Part shown: piece by piece, positions 9,458-17,649 of the stretch | Numbering within the stretch: the stretch's first letter is position 1 | How the letters are laid out: each line of letters begins with the position of its first letter | Assembly: GCF_937910895.1 (NCBI RefSeq) | Contig: NZ_CALEMI010000126.1 | Span: forward strand, 61,110 to 125,109 | Direction of reading: 5' to 3' | Length of the DNA stretch: 64,000 bases | Origin: an uncultured Dokdonia sp. | Lineage (GTDB): Bacteria; Bacteroidota; Bacteroidia; Flavobacteriales; Flavobacteriaceae | Program-made: the position numbers and the translations under genes | The notes under the pieces: generated by a model | The model's database searches: none | Told to the model about the DNA's origin: nothing | The model's input: only the letters and a program-made list of their open reading frames with translations

Positions 9458-10099
9458 CTACTCAATATTAGGTTGTGGGGTAAGTCTTAGATACGGTTTT
9501 ACTTCTGTGTGGCCTTTTGGAAATAGTGCTGGAATTTCTTCATTGGTTACCGAAGGGACAATCACACAGTCATCGCCTTGTTTCCAATTGGCTGGAGTAG
9601 CTACTTTATGATAAGCGGTTAATTGTAAAGAGTCTATCACACGAAGTAACTCATCAAAATTTCTTCCTGTGGCTGCTGGGTATGTAAGAGTGAGTTTTAC
9701 TTTTTTATCTGGACCGATTAAAAACACAGAACGTACGGTGAGCGTGCTGTCTGCATTTGGATGAATCATATCGTACAGATTAGCCACTTTTCTGTCTTCA
9801 TCTCCTATGATGGGGAAATTCACTGTAGTATTTTGTGTCTCATTGATATCTTTAATCCATCCGTGATGTGAGGCTACTCCATCAACACTTAAAGCGGCTA
9901 CTTTGACATTGCGTTTATTAAATTCGTCTGTATATTTTGCTACGGTGCCTAACTCGGTGGTACATACGGGCGTATAGTCTGCGGGATGTGAGAATAAGAT
10001 TCCCCAACTGTCTCCAAGCCATTCATGAAAATTGATCTCTCCTTCGGTAGTGGGTGCGGTAAAGTCTGGTGCGATGTCTCCTAATTTGATTGTGCTCAT
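9458..10099 (-). CDS. Peroxiredoxin, 1-Cys Prx6 type
   Basis: A 213-residue thiol peroxidase reducing H2O2 or organic peroxides in the cytoplasm. The peroxidatic Cys46 lies in HPADYTPVCTTEL. The long C-terminal part (VIDSLQLTAYHKVATPANW, GDDCVIVPSV, PYLRLTPQP) is typical of the Prx6/AhpC-TSA C-terminal group rather than of 2-Cys AhpC. The length matches the family. A further Cys lies in GDDCVIV, as in many members. No reductase gene is adjacent. Confidence 0.93.
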   Translation of the reverse strand: MSTIKLGDIAPDFTAPTTEGEINFHEWLGDSWGILFSHPADYTPVCTTELGTVAKYTDEFNKRNVKVAALSVDGVASHHGWIKDINETQNTTVNFPIIGDEDRKVANLYDMIHPNADSTLTVRSVFLIGPDKKVKLTLTYPAATGRNFDELLRVIDSLQLTAYHKVATPANWKQGDDCVIVPSVTNEEIPALFPKGHTEVKPYLRLTPQPNIE

Positions 10100-10182
10100 T
10101 TTTTTAAATTTTTGGTTTCTTTTATAGCTTTTTCTTTTGTCGTATAAAGCTACAAAAGTTATCGGAGACCCCCTGTATTTAT

Positions 10183-10195
10183 TTTCGCGAAAGCG
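10183..10195. repeat. TTTCGCGAAA palindrome copy 4
   Basis: Intergenic, between the sigma-factor operon's last gene and the peroxiredoxin gene; the left arm is short (TTTTCGCGAAAGCG). Confidence 0.8.
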
Positions 10196-10206
10196 GGATA
10201 AGAATT

Positions 10207-11193
10207 TTACAATCCATAATCTAATGGAAGAGCATCACCGAGGCGTTGTTGTCCCATCAATCCGCTAAAAATAAGCGCATCTGGTGGATAGAAATTTCCA
10301 AATCCATCAATAGTGTAGTGGGTGTATTTAGGACGTACTTCAGATCGCTTTTTCTTATCATACAAAACAGTGACAGGGTTTGTTAATTGCACTTTCTTAA
10401 TCCCCAGTGTATCGCTTACTACAAAGTGTGTTTTGGGATATACGGGCAATCCCTTTTTATAAATCACAAAATCTTCTTCATCCCATTGTTCTGTTGCAAC
10501 GGTACGCATAAAATGTAAAGAAGAGCCTTCATATACTTCCTCTCTTCTCTTCTTATATTTTCTGACGTCTTTTTTCTCATCGACAAAGAAACTGGTGCCT
10601 GCATAATAGGATTGTTGTACATCATACGACTTAATAGATGTTGAGAAATAAGAAATTTTACAATCGTACAATCGGAAACGAATCTCATAACCTAAGTAGG
10701 GATTCTTTATACGCAATACCTCATTGGCTTTTACTGTTAATTGTTTTTTGGAGGCGTTGTAATATAATCTGAGTGCATCTTCATTCAGAATTTCACAGGA
10801 CTGACCCGCTTTGGTCGTTCCTAAAAATTGCGTTCGGAATGCGGCTAACAATTCCTCTCTGGTAAACAATGACGTGGCAGTCACGACGACCTCATCGAGC
10901 GATTCTTCTTTTGGGGTTAGGTAAATGGTCAGGGGCTTATTTCCCGAAAGGGTAAAAACGGCATCTGTATATCCAAGATAGGTCACGACGAGTTGGGAAG
11001 TACTGTTTATTTCTGAGTACAGGCTAAACTTCCCTTGCTCATTGGTGATGCCTCCTATGGTGGTGCCTTCAAAATATACTGAAGCACCAAGCAAAGGTTC
11101 TTTGGTGACACTATCGTATACGGTACCGCTTACAGTTTGTGCGTACAAACTGCCACAAAAAAGAAAACAAATTATGTGAAAAAATAGCTTCAT
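10207..11193 (-). CDS. Exported CarboxypepD_reg-like domain protein
   Basis: A 328-residue protein with a signal peptide (cut near ...GSLYAQ). The first third is a CarboxypepD_reg-like beta-sandwich (VSGTVYDSVTKEPLLGASVYFEGT, GGITNEQGKFSL, LVVTYLGYTDAVF) ending in LDEVVVTA, the segment that in SusC-type receptors precedes the plug. No plug or barrel follows. The rest is unassigned and basic. It is the last gene of the operon that starts with the ECF sigma gene (16 bases from the gene upstream). A role at the outer membrane is an inference. Confidence 0.8.
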   Translation of the reverse strand: MKLFFHIICFLFCGSLYAQTVSGTVYDSVTKEPLLGASVYFEGTTIGGITNEQGKFSLYSEINSTSQLVVTYLGYTDAVFTLSGNKPLTIYLTPKEESLDEVVVTATSLFTREELLAAFRTQFLGTTKAGQSCEILNEDALRLYYNASKKQLTVKANEVLRIKNPYLGYEIRFRLYDCKISYFSTSIKSYDVQQSYYAGTSFFVDEKKDVRKYKKRREEVYEGSSLHFMRTVATEQWDEEDFVIYKKGLPVYPKTHFVVSDTLGIKKVQLTNPVTVLYDKKKRSEVRPKYTHYTIDGFGNFYPPDALIFSGLMGQQRLGDALPLDYGL

Positions 11194-11209
11194 CTCTACT
11201 AAAATACGA

Positions 11210-11884
11210 CTAGTCTTTAAGCTTTATGATAATCACACCGTTTTCTCCTTCTTTTCCATATTGGGTAATGGCAGCTTTTCCTTTTATCACATTAACGTTT
11301 TCTATTCTATCAGGCGAAATACTCTTCATTGATTTTTTAAACATATTACCATCTGTGTATTTTGTTTCTTTATTTTTATCAATGATAATATACATAGGGC
11401 TTTTTCCGTCTTTTGTGGCACTCCCACGTATAACAATACGAGGATCTTCACTGATAGGTGTTGTTAATTTAAAGACAGAGAGGTCTTCATCTTTTCGGAG
11501 TTCTTTGAGCATGGATTGTTGTGACTCGGTCAGTTCGTTTTTAATTTTCACAAGCATCTTAAGGCGCTGACTTTTTAGCTTTTGTTCAAGCATTGAGATT
11601 TCCTCCATTTTTGCGAGTGCTGCTTTTTCATCTACTTTACTTTCTGCAATCAGTTTATTAAGCCCCACTTGTAGCGCATCTAAATCCCATTTTGTGGTAT
11701 TGAACGCGGTAATGTTATCGTTATAAATCTTTTTAATGATACGTACTTGATCGTCTGAGAGTTCTAAATCAGCACGAAATTTTAATACCGTTTCGGCTGC
11801 AAACAATTCACTTTGGAAGGTGTCTTGCGCAATGCTATTTCCGTATCCTGCGATACATAGCAAAAGGAATATTATTTTTTTCAT
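11210..11884 (-). CDS. Periplasmic Spy-like protein with C-terminal TonB-plug-like domain
   Basis: 224 residues with a signal peptide (cut after about 19). The middle part has two LTxxQ-like helices (LELSDDQVRIIKK, NELTESQQSMLKEL) separated by a helical hairpin, like Spy/CpxP or ZraP-type periplasmic proteins. The C-terminal 65 residues (IVIRGSATKDGKSPMYIIID, SPDRIENVNVIKGKAA, YGKEGENGVIIIKLK) match the plug-domain pattern of SusC-type receptors, without a barrel. It lies 11 bases downstream of the presumed anti-sigma gene. It could be the envelope sensor for the sigma system; this is an inference. Confidence 0.72.
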   Translation of the reverse strand: MKKIIFLLLCIAGYGNSIAQDTFQSELFAAETVLKFRADLELSDDQVRIIKKIYNDNITAFNTTKWDLDALQVGLNKLIAESKVDEKAALAKMEEISMLEQKLKSQRLKMLVKIKNELTESQQSMLKELRKDEDLSVFKLTTPISEDPRIVIRGSATKDGKSPMYIIIDKNKETKYTDGNMFKKSMKSISPDRIENVNVIKGKAAITQYGKEGENGVIIIKLKD

Positions 11885-11895
11885 GGTATGTATAT

Positions 11896-12222
11896 TTAAT
11901 CGTTAAAATCGTTTATTAATGCGTCTGTCTGAGATTCCCAAGAGAAAATGGACATATTATCTGTGAGCAAGCTTTCTGTATGGGTTTCTTCGCTTTCTAT
12001 TGTAATCACTATGGTTTCTTCTTGTGGGATATTTTTTGAGATGTTAGCCCAAATTCCAAATCCTACAATCAGAGAAGCCGCGATACTAAAGGATATGATG
12101 TATCGTATTATTGATGACTTCTTTTTAGGGAGTATTTCTTCAAATTCAGGGATAGGTTGTTGCCTATCTTTTTTACGCATTTCTGCGAAAAAGGATTTGA
12201 TATCATGGTCTTCTGTGTTCAT
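11896..12222 (-). CDS. Probable anti-sigma factor, single membrane span
   Basis: A 108-residue protein with a charged N-terminus (about 1-33), one membrane span (about 36-58, YIISFSIAASLIVGFGIWA) and an acidic periplasmic tail. Its start codon overlaps the stop codon of the ECF sigma gene (ATGA at 12219-12222), the usual arrangement for an anti-sigma partner. I see no HXXXCXXC zinc motif. The assignment rests on size, topology and position. Confidence 0.7.
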   Translation of the reverse strand: MNTEDHDIKSFFAEMRKKDRQQPIPEFEEILPKKKSSIIRYIISFSIAASLIVGFGIWANISKNIPQEETIVITIESEETHTESLLTDNMSIFSWESQTDALINDFND

Positions 12223-12698
12223 ACGTTTTCTTTTAATAATAAGGTTCGCATTGTTTGTTTTCCTCGTTCATAATGGGTGCGAATAGTTCCAATATGCAAA
12301 CCTGTAATGGTGGCTATTTCTGCTAAAGTCATTTCGTGATAAAATGCTAATAATAACACTTGGTGTTGTCGTTCTGGTAATTTTTTTAAAAGTTCTTTAT
12401 AGTCAATTGTAGTAATCTCATAAGGAGGATCTTCTATCCCTATTTTTACAAGTTCTAATGGCTCATAGGACTTTTTCTTTTTTAAATAATCTATCGCTGT
12501 AAACCGAATAACAGAAAACAGCCAGGTTTTAAAGGTTGCTTTTTCTTTATACACCGCTTTCTTTTCCAGAATTTTTAAATAGGCTCGTTGTAATACTTCT
12601 TTTCCTTCTTCCTGATTATAATGACAACAATGACTTGCCCACAAAAATGCATCGGTATGGTGCTTTTGTAATAAGTCTGTTAGCTGCCTTTTATCCAT
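12219..12698 (-). CDS. ECF-type RNA polymerase sigma factor
   Basis: A 159-residue sigma-70 family protein with region 2 (AFLWASHCCHYNQEEGKEVLQRAYLK in shortened form, then FKTWLFSVIRFTAIDYLKKK) and region 4 (LPERQHQVLLLAFYHEMTLAEIA, GLHIGTIRTHYERG). The length fits the ECF group. It leads an operon with a membrane anti-sigma candidate, a Spy/plug protein and a CarboxypepD_reg protein, all on the same strand with gaps of 16 bases or less. ECF operons often autoregulate, but I cannot identify the promoter. Confidence 0.9.
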   Translation of the reverse strand: MDKRQLTDLLQKHHTDAFLWASHCCHYNQEEGKEVLQRAYLKILEKKAVYKEKATFKTWLFSVIRFTAIDYLKKKKSYEPLELVKIGIEDPPYEITTIDYKELLKKLPERQHQVLLLAFYHEMTLAEIATITGLHIGTIRTHYERGKQTMRTLLLKENV

Positions 12699-12855
12699 CG
12701 TTGTTTATTAGTCTAAGAAACGGCTTTTTTATATGACTGGATATGTGATTTTTTTTAGAACTTATTAGGTCTTCATTTATTTTAACATATAAACGCCTGT
12801 TTTTCAAATTATTATAATTAACTTAATGTAATTTTTAATTTTAAACCACATTATT

Positions 12856-12990
12856 ATGTTAGACAAATTTTTAAAATTAGAAGGGGTTACCCCTTTAAAT
12901 GAGGAACAACAAAAAGCAATACTAGGGAGTCTTTGCCCACCAGACTGTCAAGGTACACCTCCTTACACACCCACAGGAAACTGTTGTTAA
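12856..12990 (+). CDS. Small RiPP-like precursor peptide (44 residues)
   Basis: A short ORF from ATG 12856 to TAA 12990. The N-terminal part MLDKFLKLEGVTPLNEEQQK resembles the Bacteroidota leader of double-glycine natural-product precursors (leucine-rich start, LEGV, an L-x-EEQ-K helix, then a cleavage-like site). Here the site reads AILGS instead of GG. The core is LCPPDCQGTPPYTPTGNCC: four Cys, many Pro and Thr. A strong terminator follows directly, so it is a monocistronic transcript. No modification enzyme, C39 peptidase or exporter gene is in the window. Being a precursor is inferred from pattern only. Confidence 0.65.
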   Translation: MLDKFLKLEGVTPLNEEQQKAILGSLCPPDCQGTPPYTPTGNCC

Positions 12991-12994
12991 ATTT

Positions 12995-13017
12995 AGCGAA
13001 CTTCGGTTCGCTTTTTT
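12995..13017 (+). terminator. Terminator of the small peptide gene
   Basis: A seven-base stem AGCGAAC/GTTCGCT with a TTCG tetraloop, followed by a T run, starting 5 bases after the stop codon. Confidence 0.9.
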
Positions 13018-13427
13018 ATTTTCAATTTTAAAGATTGATTAAAATTAAAATGAGTTCGTTCTATCTATTTTAGATGTTCATTTTAAATGTTTCTTTATTT
13101 CTTAAGCGCGAAATTAAACTTTACTTTCTGGTGTAAACTTATATATAGTTCCCCCAGTATACGGGAAAAATGAAAAATAAAATTATTTGAATACTAATTA
13201 TAAATATTTGACATTCATTTATTTATTAGTTTTCAAACGACTACAAACGTTTGTAAACGAAAGTAATTATTTAGTAACCGATTATCATTTGCAACCCATT
13301 GTATGTTTGCCCTGTTCAAAATCAATAATAGTATTTGATACGAACAATGAGCTCTTCAGAACGAGTCTGGAGATGTAGACCAATAACTAATTTCTTGGGC
13401 ATATCTCAAGAAGAAAACACACACATT
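13018..13427. other. Leader region upstream of ssb
   Basis: About 410 bases without a supportable gene. It contains the 14-base palindrome at 13242-13255. The ssb reading frame stays open back to 13335, but nothing before 13428 resembles SSB. Confidence 0.5.
13242..13255. promoter_or_regulatory. Perfect palindrome TACAAACGTTTGTA, possible operator
   Basis: A 14-base perfect inverted repeat with ACG-CGT-like centre, as seen in operators of LacI-type regulators. It lies 186 bases before ssb. No cognate regulator is in the window. Confidence 0.4.
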
Positions 13428-13760
13428 ATGAACTTAAGAAACAAAGTACAGTTAATCGGAAATTTAGGGAATGATCCAGAAATCATCACATTAGATTCTG
13501 GAAAAAAATTAGCCAAATTCTCCATCGCTACTAATGAAACGTATAAAAACGCTCAAGGCGAAAAAGTAACCGATACACAGTGGCACAACCTCATCGCCTG
13601 GAACAAGACTGCAGACATCATAGAGCAATACGTTACCAAAGGAAAAGAAATTGCTATTGAAGGAAAATTAACGTCAAGAAGTTATGAGGACAAGGAAGGT
13701 GTTAAACGATATGTCACCGAGGTAGTAGTAAATGAGTTATTACTGTTAGGGAATAAGTAA
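13428..13760 (+). CDS. ssb: Single-stranded DNA-binding protein
   Basis: A 110-residue OB-fold protein (NKVQLIGNLGNDPEI, AKFSIATNETYKN, TQWHNLIAWNKTADI, GKEIAIEGKLTSRSYED). I chose the ATG at 13428 because homology to SSB begins at MNLRNKVQ; the 31 in-frame codons before it look non-coding. The protein ends soon after the OB domain and lacks the flexible tail with the acidic DDIPF-like tip that recruits partner proteins in the housekeeping SSB. It may therefore be a second, short SSB paralogue; the main one would be elsewhere. Confidence 0.92.
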   Translation: MNLRNKVQLIGNLGNDPEIITLDSGKKLAKFSIATNETYKNAQGEKVTDTQWHNLIAWNKTADIIEQYVTKGKEIAIEGKLTSRSYEDKEGVKRYVTEVVVNELLLLGNK

Positions 13761-13769
13761 TCTAACAAG

Positions 13770-13797
13770 CAAGGCTGCCTTTTTGGGCAGCCTTGTT
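13770..13797 (+). terminator. Terminator of ssb
   Basis: Ten-base perfect stem CAAGGCTGCC/GGCAGCCTTG, just after the ssb stop codon, followed by a short T-rich stretch. Confidence 0.85.
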
Positions 13798-13857
13798 CTA
13801 TTTTCAAGTATCTTCTATGATACTCAATAATCTACTATCATCATTTAAGCTTTTAGA

Positions 13858-15045
13858 TTAATCATCTGTAATAGTAAACTTAAAATGTGCTTTACCATGT
13901 TTTTCGACAGTAGTTGTGAGCTCGATGCTTTCAAAGCAATAGTCGACTTCCAAGGTGAATTCTCCAGAAAGGTCTTTACAGTTTCTAGTAATAAGCGCAA
14001 ACTCTCTAGACACACAACTACACGGCTCAAGACAGTCTATACAAATAAAGCTATCTGGTACTATTTTAACCTGATCGCCTTGATTAGGTGTAATACTCAG
14101 TTTAGTAATCTTTAACCCTTTATATCTAATATCATTAAATGGATTACAAACCGTTATATACACCACCTCTGTATCGTGTTCTTCAATAGAATCTGAAGCG
14201 CCATCTCCCCATTCAAAGTAGAAACAAGGACTTAGATCTTTTATATTTGGATTTGCTATTTGAAGATCGCAGTTGTGATCATTTGGTTTTTCTCCGCAGT
14301 TCTTATTATCGACCGAAGGTTCTGTAAATTGTTTATCTAACGCTTTGTATCTAAGGGCTAGGTTTTGTTCGTCTGCCTGCTTATTACAGCCGTCACAATC
14401 ATTACAATCACAGTCACATTTGGAGCAAGGACAATCATGACATATATCTCCAAATACATCCCTCAGCGGAAGTCTGAATATTAAAAATTCATTATGATTA
14501 AACCCCTTAAACGGAACTCTTGCCGTAGTGGAAGTAGAGGTATCTAATCCTGAATCAAACCACATATATCGAGCACGACTCCCTATTGGTGGTACCCGAG
14601 GTAGGCCTTTTTCTCTGCCATTTGTATTTCCAACAAATGGTCTAGTCCAACCATCACAATTGGCTATTTTCATCTGACTTTCAACCAGCACTTTATCAGG
14701 TCTGCTAGATGAATTATCAAAATCAATTCCAGTTGCAAAGACCTCCCAGTTTGAATTATCCCCAGTGAGTACCTTAGTAGTTCCATAAGTAATGTCACCA
14801 ATAAAGCCATTAAATCCTCCATCATTACTCCAACACACAAAATAGATGTAATCACAACATTTCCCTACCGCTTCAAATGACTCAGATTCAGGATGATTTT
14901 GTTTTTTAATAGGTTTTTCCGTGTTTAGTTTTTTACAGTTTCCTATCCAGACATCTGTAAAGTCATCACACCAAATCGTTGAATAAAATGGAATGGGTTC
15001 TTTGCATCGCGTTGATGCCTTTTTAAGTTTTTCATTGGTTTTCAT
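13858..15045 (-). CDS. Uncharacterised Cys-rich protein with CxC cluster
   Basis: 395 residues, no signal peptide and no membrane span. I do not recognise the family. The N-terminal half (about 20-195) is rich in aromatic and Gly residues. A central cluster at 202-220 has eight Cys in 19 residues with interleaved Asp (CHDCPCSKCDCDCNDCDGC), suggesting metal binding. The C-terminal half looks like a beta-rich domain (YFEWGDGASDS, VVYITVCNPFNDIRYKGL, FTLEVDYCFESIEL) with a second group FICIDCLEPCSC. It is a single gene facing away from the operon at 15528. Confidence 0.75.
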   Translation of the reverse strand: MKTNEKLKKASTRCKEPIPFYSTIWCDDFTDVWIGNCKKLNTEKPIKKQNHPESESFEAVGKCCDYIYFVCWSNDGGFNGFIGDITYGTTKVLTGDNSNWEVFATGIDFDNSSSRPDKVLVESQMKIANCDGWTRPFVGNTNGREKGLPRVPPIGSRARYMWFDSGLDTSTSTTARVPFKGFNHNEFLIFRLPLRDVFGDICHDCPCSKCDCDCNDCDGCNKQADEQNLALRYKALDKQFTEPSVDNKNCGEKPNDHNCDLQIANPNIKDLSPCFYFEWGDGASDSIEEHDTEVVYITVCNPFNDIRYKGLKITKLSITPNQGDQVKIVPDSFICIDCLEPCSCVSREFALITRNCKDLSGEFTLEVDYCFESIELTTTVEKHGKAHFKFTITDD

Positions 15046-15185
15046 ACGTTCTAACGTTTTAATAATACCTACTCTATCTTACAGTTTTCAGCTCCCCTGT
15101 TTTATGTACACAAATATCATAATACACTCATTATCAACAAATGGCGTATTCACGTAAAAGTAGAGGTAGGATTAGCGGAATTTAC

Positions 15186-15200
15186 TTAGGTGGTTTAACC
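15186..15200 (+). promoter_or_regulatory. Motif TTAGGTGGTTTAACC, copy 1
   Basis: Matches the sequence at 15419 in 14 of 15 positions; it contains the short inverted repeat GGTT-T-AACC. Confidence 0.4.
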
Positions 15201-15318
15201 TTCTGCCATGATTGTGAAGTAGGATAAAACGCAAAACTCCCGTTAGAACAGGGATTTTCACAATAAATTCTATACGTAGAAGGAAAAAATAGAGTTGCTT
15301 GGTCATTCCTTTTTATAC

Positions 15319-15332
15319 GCTTTCGCGAAAGC
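15319..15332. repeat. TTTCGCGAAA palindrome copy 5
   Basis: Intergenic copy (CGCTTTCGCGAAAGC), about 200 bases upstream of the signalling operon. Confidence 0.9.
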
Positions 15333-15418
15333 ATATAAATCATCGTCACGATATAAAGTATTCTTTATCAATTAATTAAGTGCTAATCTGAAATCACACG
15401 TATGATAGTGAGATATAA

Positions 15419-15433
15419 TTAGGTGGTTTCACC
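15419..15433 (+). promoter_or_regulatory. Motif TTAGGTGGTTTCACC, copy 2
   Basis: Lies 95 bases upstream of the first gene of the four-gene operon; GGTG-GTTT-CACC is an inverted repeat. A binding site for the operon's own NarL-type regulator is possible. Confidence 0.4.
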
Positions 15434-15527
15434 CTATAACTTTAGGTTTCGTAACTTTAAGAGATATAAATAGTTCGTTGTTAATTTGTTATCAATAAAA
15501 CATGTTTAATTAACTAAATTTAAAATT

Positions 15528-16241
15528 ATGAATTCAACAAGGACATTAAAGAGTATTATTTTAGCATTACTTGTTTTGCTGGGTGTATCGGTATCTTTAA
15601 ATTATTTAGGTTTTGAAAACGACGAAGCTATATGTATTAGCTATGAAGATCAAAGCTATAGTACATTAAAAACGAACTTAGTAGGAGATATGGTTTCTAC
15701 TTATAAGATTAATCAACTATCCATAATTGATTCAGGGAGAAGCGCACCTGATGCACGAGCTATCACCTTTGATTTAGACACTATCCAAAAATTTATTTAT
15801 GATATAAAAAGAGGGGTAGAACAAAACACCGAATTCCCTTCAGATGAAAAATTGGGATTGCGAATATATTATGCAGCTTATCCCTCCATTGACACTTGGG
15901 GAAAAGCAGGTTATGAAGAATTAGGAGATTTATTGGAAAATAGTACTACCAGACAATATGAAAAAAGACATACGCTGGTAATGGTTCCTACTAGAATAAA
16001 TTCTTCAAAAGAAGTCGTAGATTTTAATCCTTTTGATTATAGTACTTACAGTCTTGGTTTGCCTCATTATGTTAAACCTCTTGAAGATGAAAATGGAGGA
16101 GTTATCACTGCTGTAGATACCACTGCTCAGGGCAACACAAAAATAATGGCAATAACACCTTCTTCTACTAATGATGTAGTGGCTAGAAATCATGGAGGTT
16201 TATATCCGCCATATTCTGATAATGAATTGAGTTTTAATTAA
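15528..16241 (+). CDS. Exported protein of unknown function
   Basis: 237 residues with an N-terminal hydrophobic segment (about 8-26) that may be a membrane anchor or uncleaved signal. I do not recognise the rest: FDLDTIQKFIYDIKRG, LGLRIYYAAYPSIDTWG and HTLVMVPTRINSS look like a mixed alpha/beta domain. It starts a four-gene unit; the next gene begins 2 bases after its stop. Co-transcription with a membrane protein, kinase and response regulator suggests a sensory or regulated-output role in the envelope. Confidence 0.75.
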   Translation: MNSTRTLKSIILALLVLLGVSVSLNYLGFENDEAICISYEDQSYSTLKTNLVGDMVSTYKINQLSIIDSGRSAPDARAITFDLDTIQKFIYDIKRGVEQNTEFPSDEKLGLRIYYAAYPSIDTWGKAGYEELGDLLENSTTRQYEKRHTLVMVPTRINSSKEVVDFNPFDYSTYSLGLPHYVKPLEDENGGVITAVDTTAQGNTKIMAITPSSTNDVVARNHGGLYPPYSDNELSFN

Positions 16242-16243
16242 TA

Positions 16244-16894
16244 ATGGAAGAAATTCATTATATTTTAAAAAATTACTTACTGCTAGGAACTCAATTTCTA
16301 GCAGTACTAATTGGTGCAATCTACTTTTTCAAACTAAAGAATAGTTATTGGAAATGGTTCTCGATTTATTTAATAATTATCTTCATTCAAGAATATTTTG
16401 GAATTAACAATACTTCAATAGATAGAAAATATAAAATCGCTTACTATATGTTTTTTGGAGTGCCACTTGAGTTTATATTTTTATATTGGCTATATGCTCT
16501 TAAATCTCTTAGAAATAAGAAATTATTCTTTTTATCTATTTTAGTTTATATAGCAACTATAGGACTCTCGCTTATTTATAAAAAGATAAGTGAAGTGTAT
16601 TCTTTAAGTATGAATATTGGTACTATTATGCTTTTGTGTCTATTGACTTTAGAATTTATTAAACAAATTAAAACTGATGATATTCTTAAATTTAAAGAAA
16701 ACAAAATGTTTTATTTAAATTTAGGATTAGTGATTTTTTATATAGGTAACTATCCATATCATGTGTTTGGTGAAGCGTTACATACCAATCATTTAAAATT
16801 ATGGGAGATTTATCACCTATATTTTCTGATGTCTAATTGTATCATGTACTTATTATTTGCAGCATCATTTATATGGGGGAAAACACAATCATAG
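16244..16894 (+). CDS. Integral membrane protein, about seven spans
   Basis: 216 residues, mostly hydrophobic, with spans at about 10-27, 33-48, 66-84, 92-110, 119-139, 154-172 and 185-209. No enzymatic motif is visible. Its end overlaps the start of the histidine kinase gene, so the two are translated together. It may be a separate sensor module for that kinase, like the 7TM input domains fused to other kinases; this is an inference from position. Confidence 0.75.
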   Translation: MEEIHYILKNYLLLGTQFLAVLIGAIYFFKLKNSYWKWFSIYLIIIFIQEYFGINNTSIDRKYKIAYYMFFGVPLEFIFLYWLYALKSLRNKKLFFLSILVYIATIGLSLIYKKISEVYSLSMNIGTIMLLCLLTLEFIKQIKTDDILKFKENKMFYLNLGLVIFYIGNYPYHVFGEALHTNHLKLWEIYHLYFLMSNCIMYLLFAASFIWGKTQS

Positions 16895-17649
16895 TATCGT
16901 TAATTCTATTTAGTATCATTTTCATTGCCTTTATAAGTGCGATCGTCATTTTTGTGAGACAATATCGGATCAAGAAAAAGGCACACTTGTTAGAAATCCA
17001 TGATATTGATGAGGTGCATAAAAAAGAACTTTTAGAAACCGAAATGGAAATTCAAACGCAAACCATGAAGTATATTGGCAGAGAGATTCATGACAATATT
17101 GGACAGAAGCTAACGCTCGCTAGTTTGTACACCCAGCAATTAGCTTTTGAAAATAAGGCGCCTCAGATTCATAAGAATATTGAAACTATAGGTGAGATCA
17201 TTAATCAATCTTTAACCGAACTACGCCAATTATCAAAATCACTAACGGACGATACCATAGAACATTTTTCTATCGCTCAATTAATAGAAACCGAATGCAA
17301 ACGCATACATGCGCTAAAAAAATGTAACGTTCATTTTAATCATGATTTAAAAAAAGATCTCATCTCTTATAAGCTGAAAAGCATCTTATTTAGGATTACA
17401 CAAGAGTTTCTACAAAACAGTATTAAACATGCTCAGTGTAAGAACATACATGTTTCATTAAATCAAAATCAAGAAATAATTGTGCTGATATTAAAAGATG
17501 ATGGTAAAGGTTTTGAGTTCGATAAAGTAACTTCTAAAGGAATTGGCCTAAAGAATATGCAAAAAAGAACTGAGCTCATCGGCGGGAAGTTTACCTTAGA
17601 AAGTCCGCTCCAAGTAGGCACCACCGTAACCATTGAAATTCCAATGTAA
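16873..17649 (+). CDS. Sensor histidine kinase, HisKA_3/NarX-like
   Basis: 258 residues from ATG 16873 (MGENTIIVSLILF). I prefer this start to one 12 codons upstream since it begins just before the membrane span and overlaps the previous gene by only 22 bases. One span (about 5-27) is followed by a dimerisation domain with IGREIHDNIGQKL (His73) and a HATPase domain with QEFLQNSIKHAQ, DDGKGF and GIGLKNMQKR. The periplasmic part is absent, so sensing must depend on the membrane or on partner proteins. Its stop is directly followed by the regulator gene. Confidence 0.9.
   Translation: MGENTIIVSLILFSIIFIAFISAIVIFVRQYRIKKKAHLLEIHDIDEVHKKELLETEMEIQTQTMKYIGREIHDNIGQKLTLASLYTQQLAFENKAPQIHKNIETIGEIINQSLTELRQLSKSLTDDTIEHFSIAQLIETECKRIHALKKCNVHFNHDLKKDLISYKLKSILFRITQEFLQNSIKHAQCKNIHVSLNQNQEIIVLILKDDGKGFEFDKVTSKGIGLKNMQKRTELIGGKFTLESPLQVGTTVTIEIPM

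Larger units (their letters stand above)
15046..15527. other. Intergenic region with two related motifs and one palindrome
   Basis: About 480 bases with no supportable gene. It contains TTAGGTGGTTTAACC (15186), the TTTCGCGAAA palindrome (15319) and TTAGGTGGTTTCACC (15419). Confidence 0.6.

Noticed and set aside
13335..13427. Longer ssb start
   Set aside because: The 31 extra codons do not resemble SSB; homology starts at the ATG at 13428.
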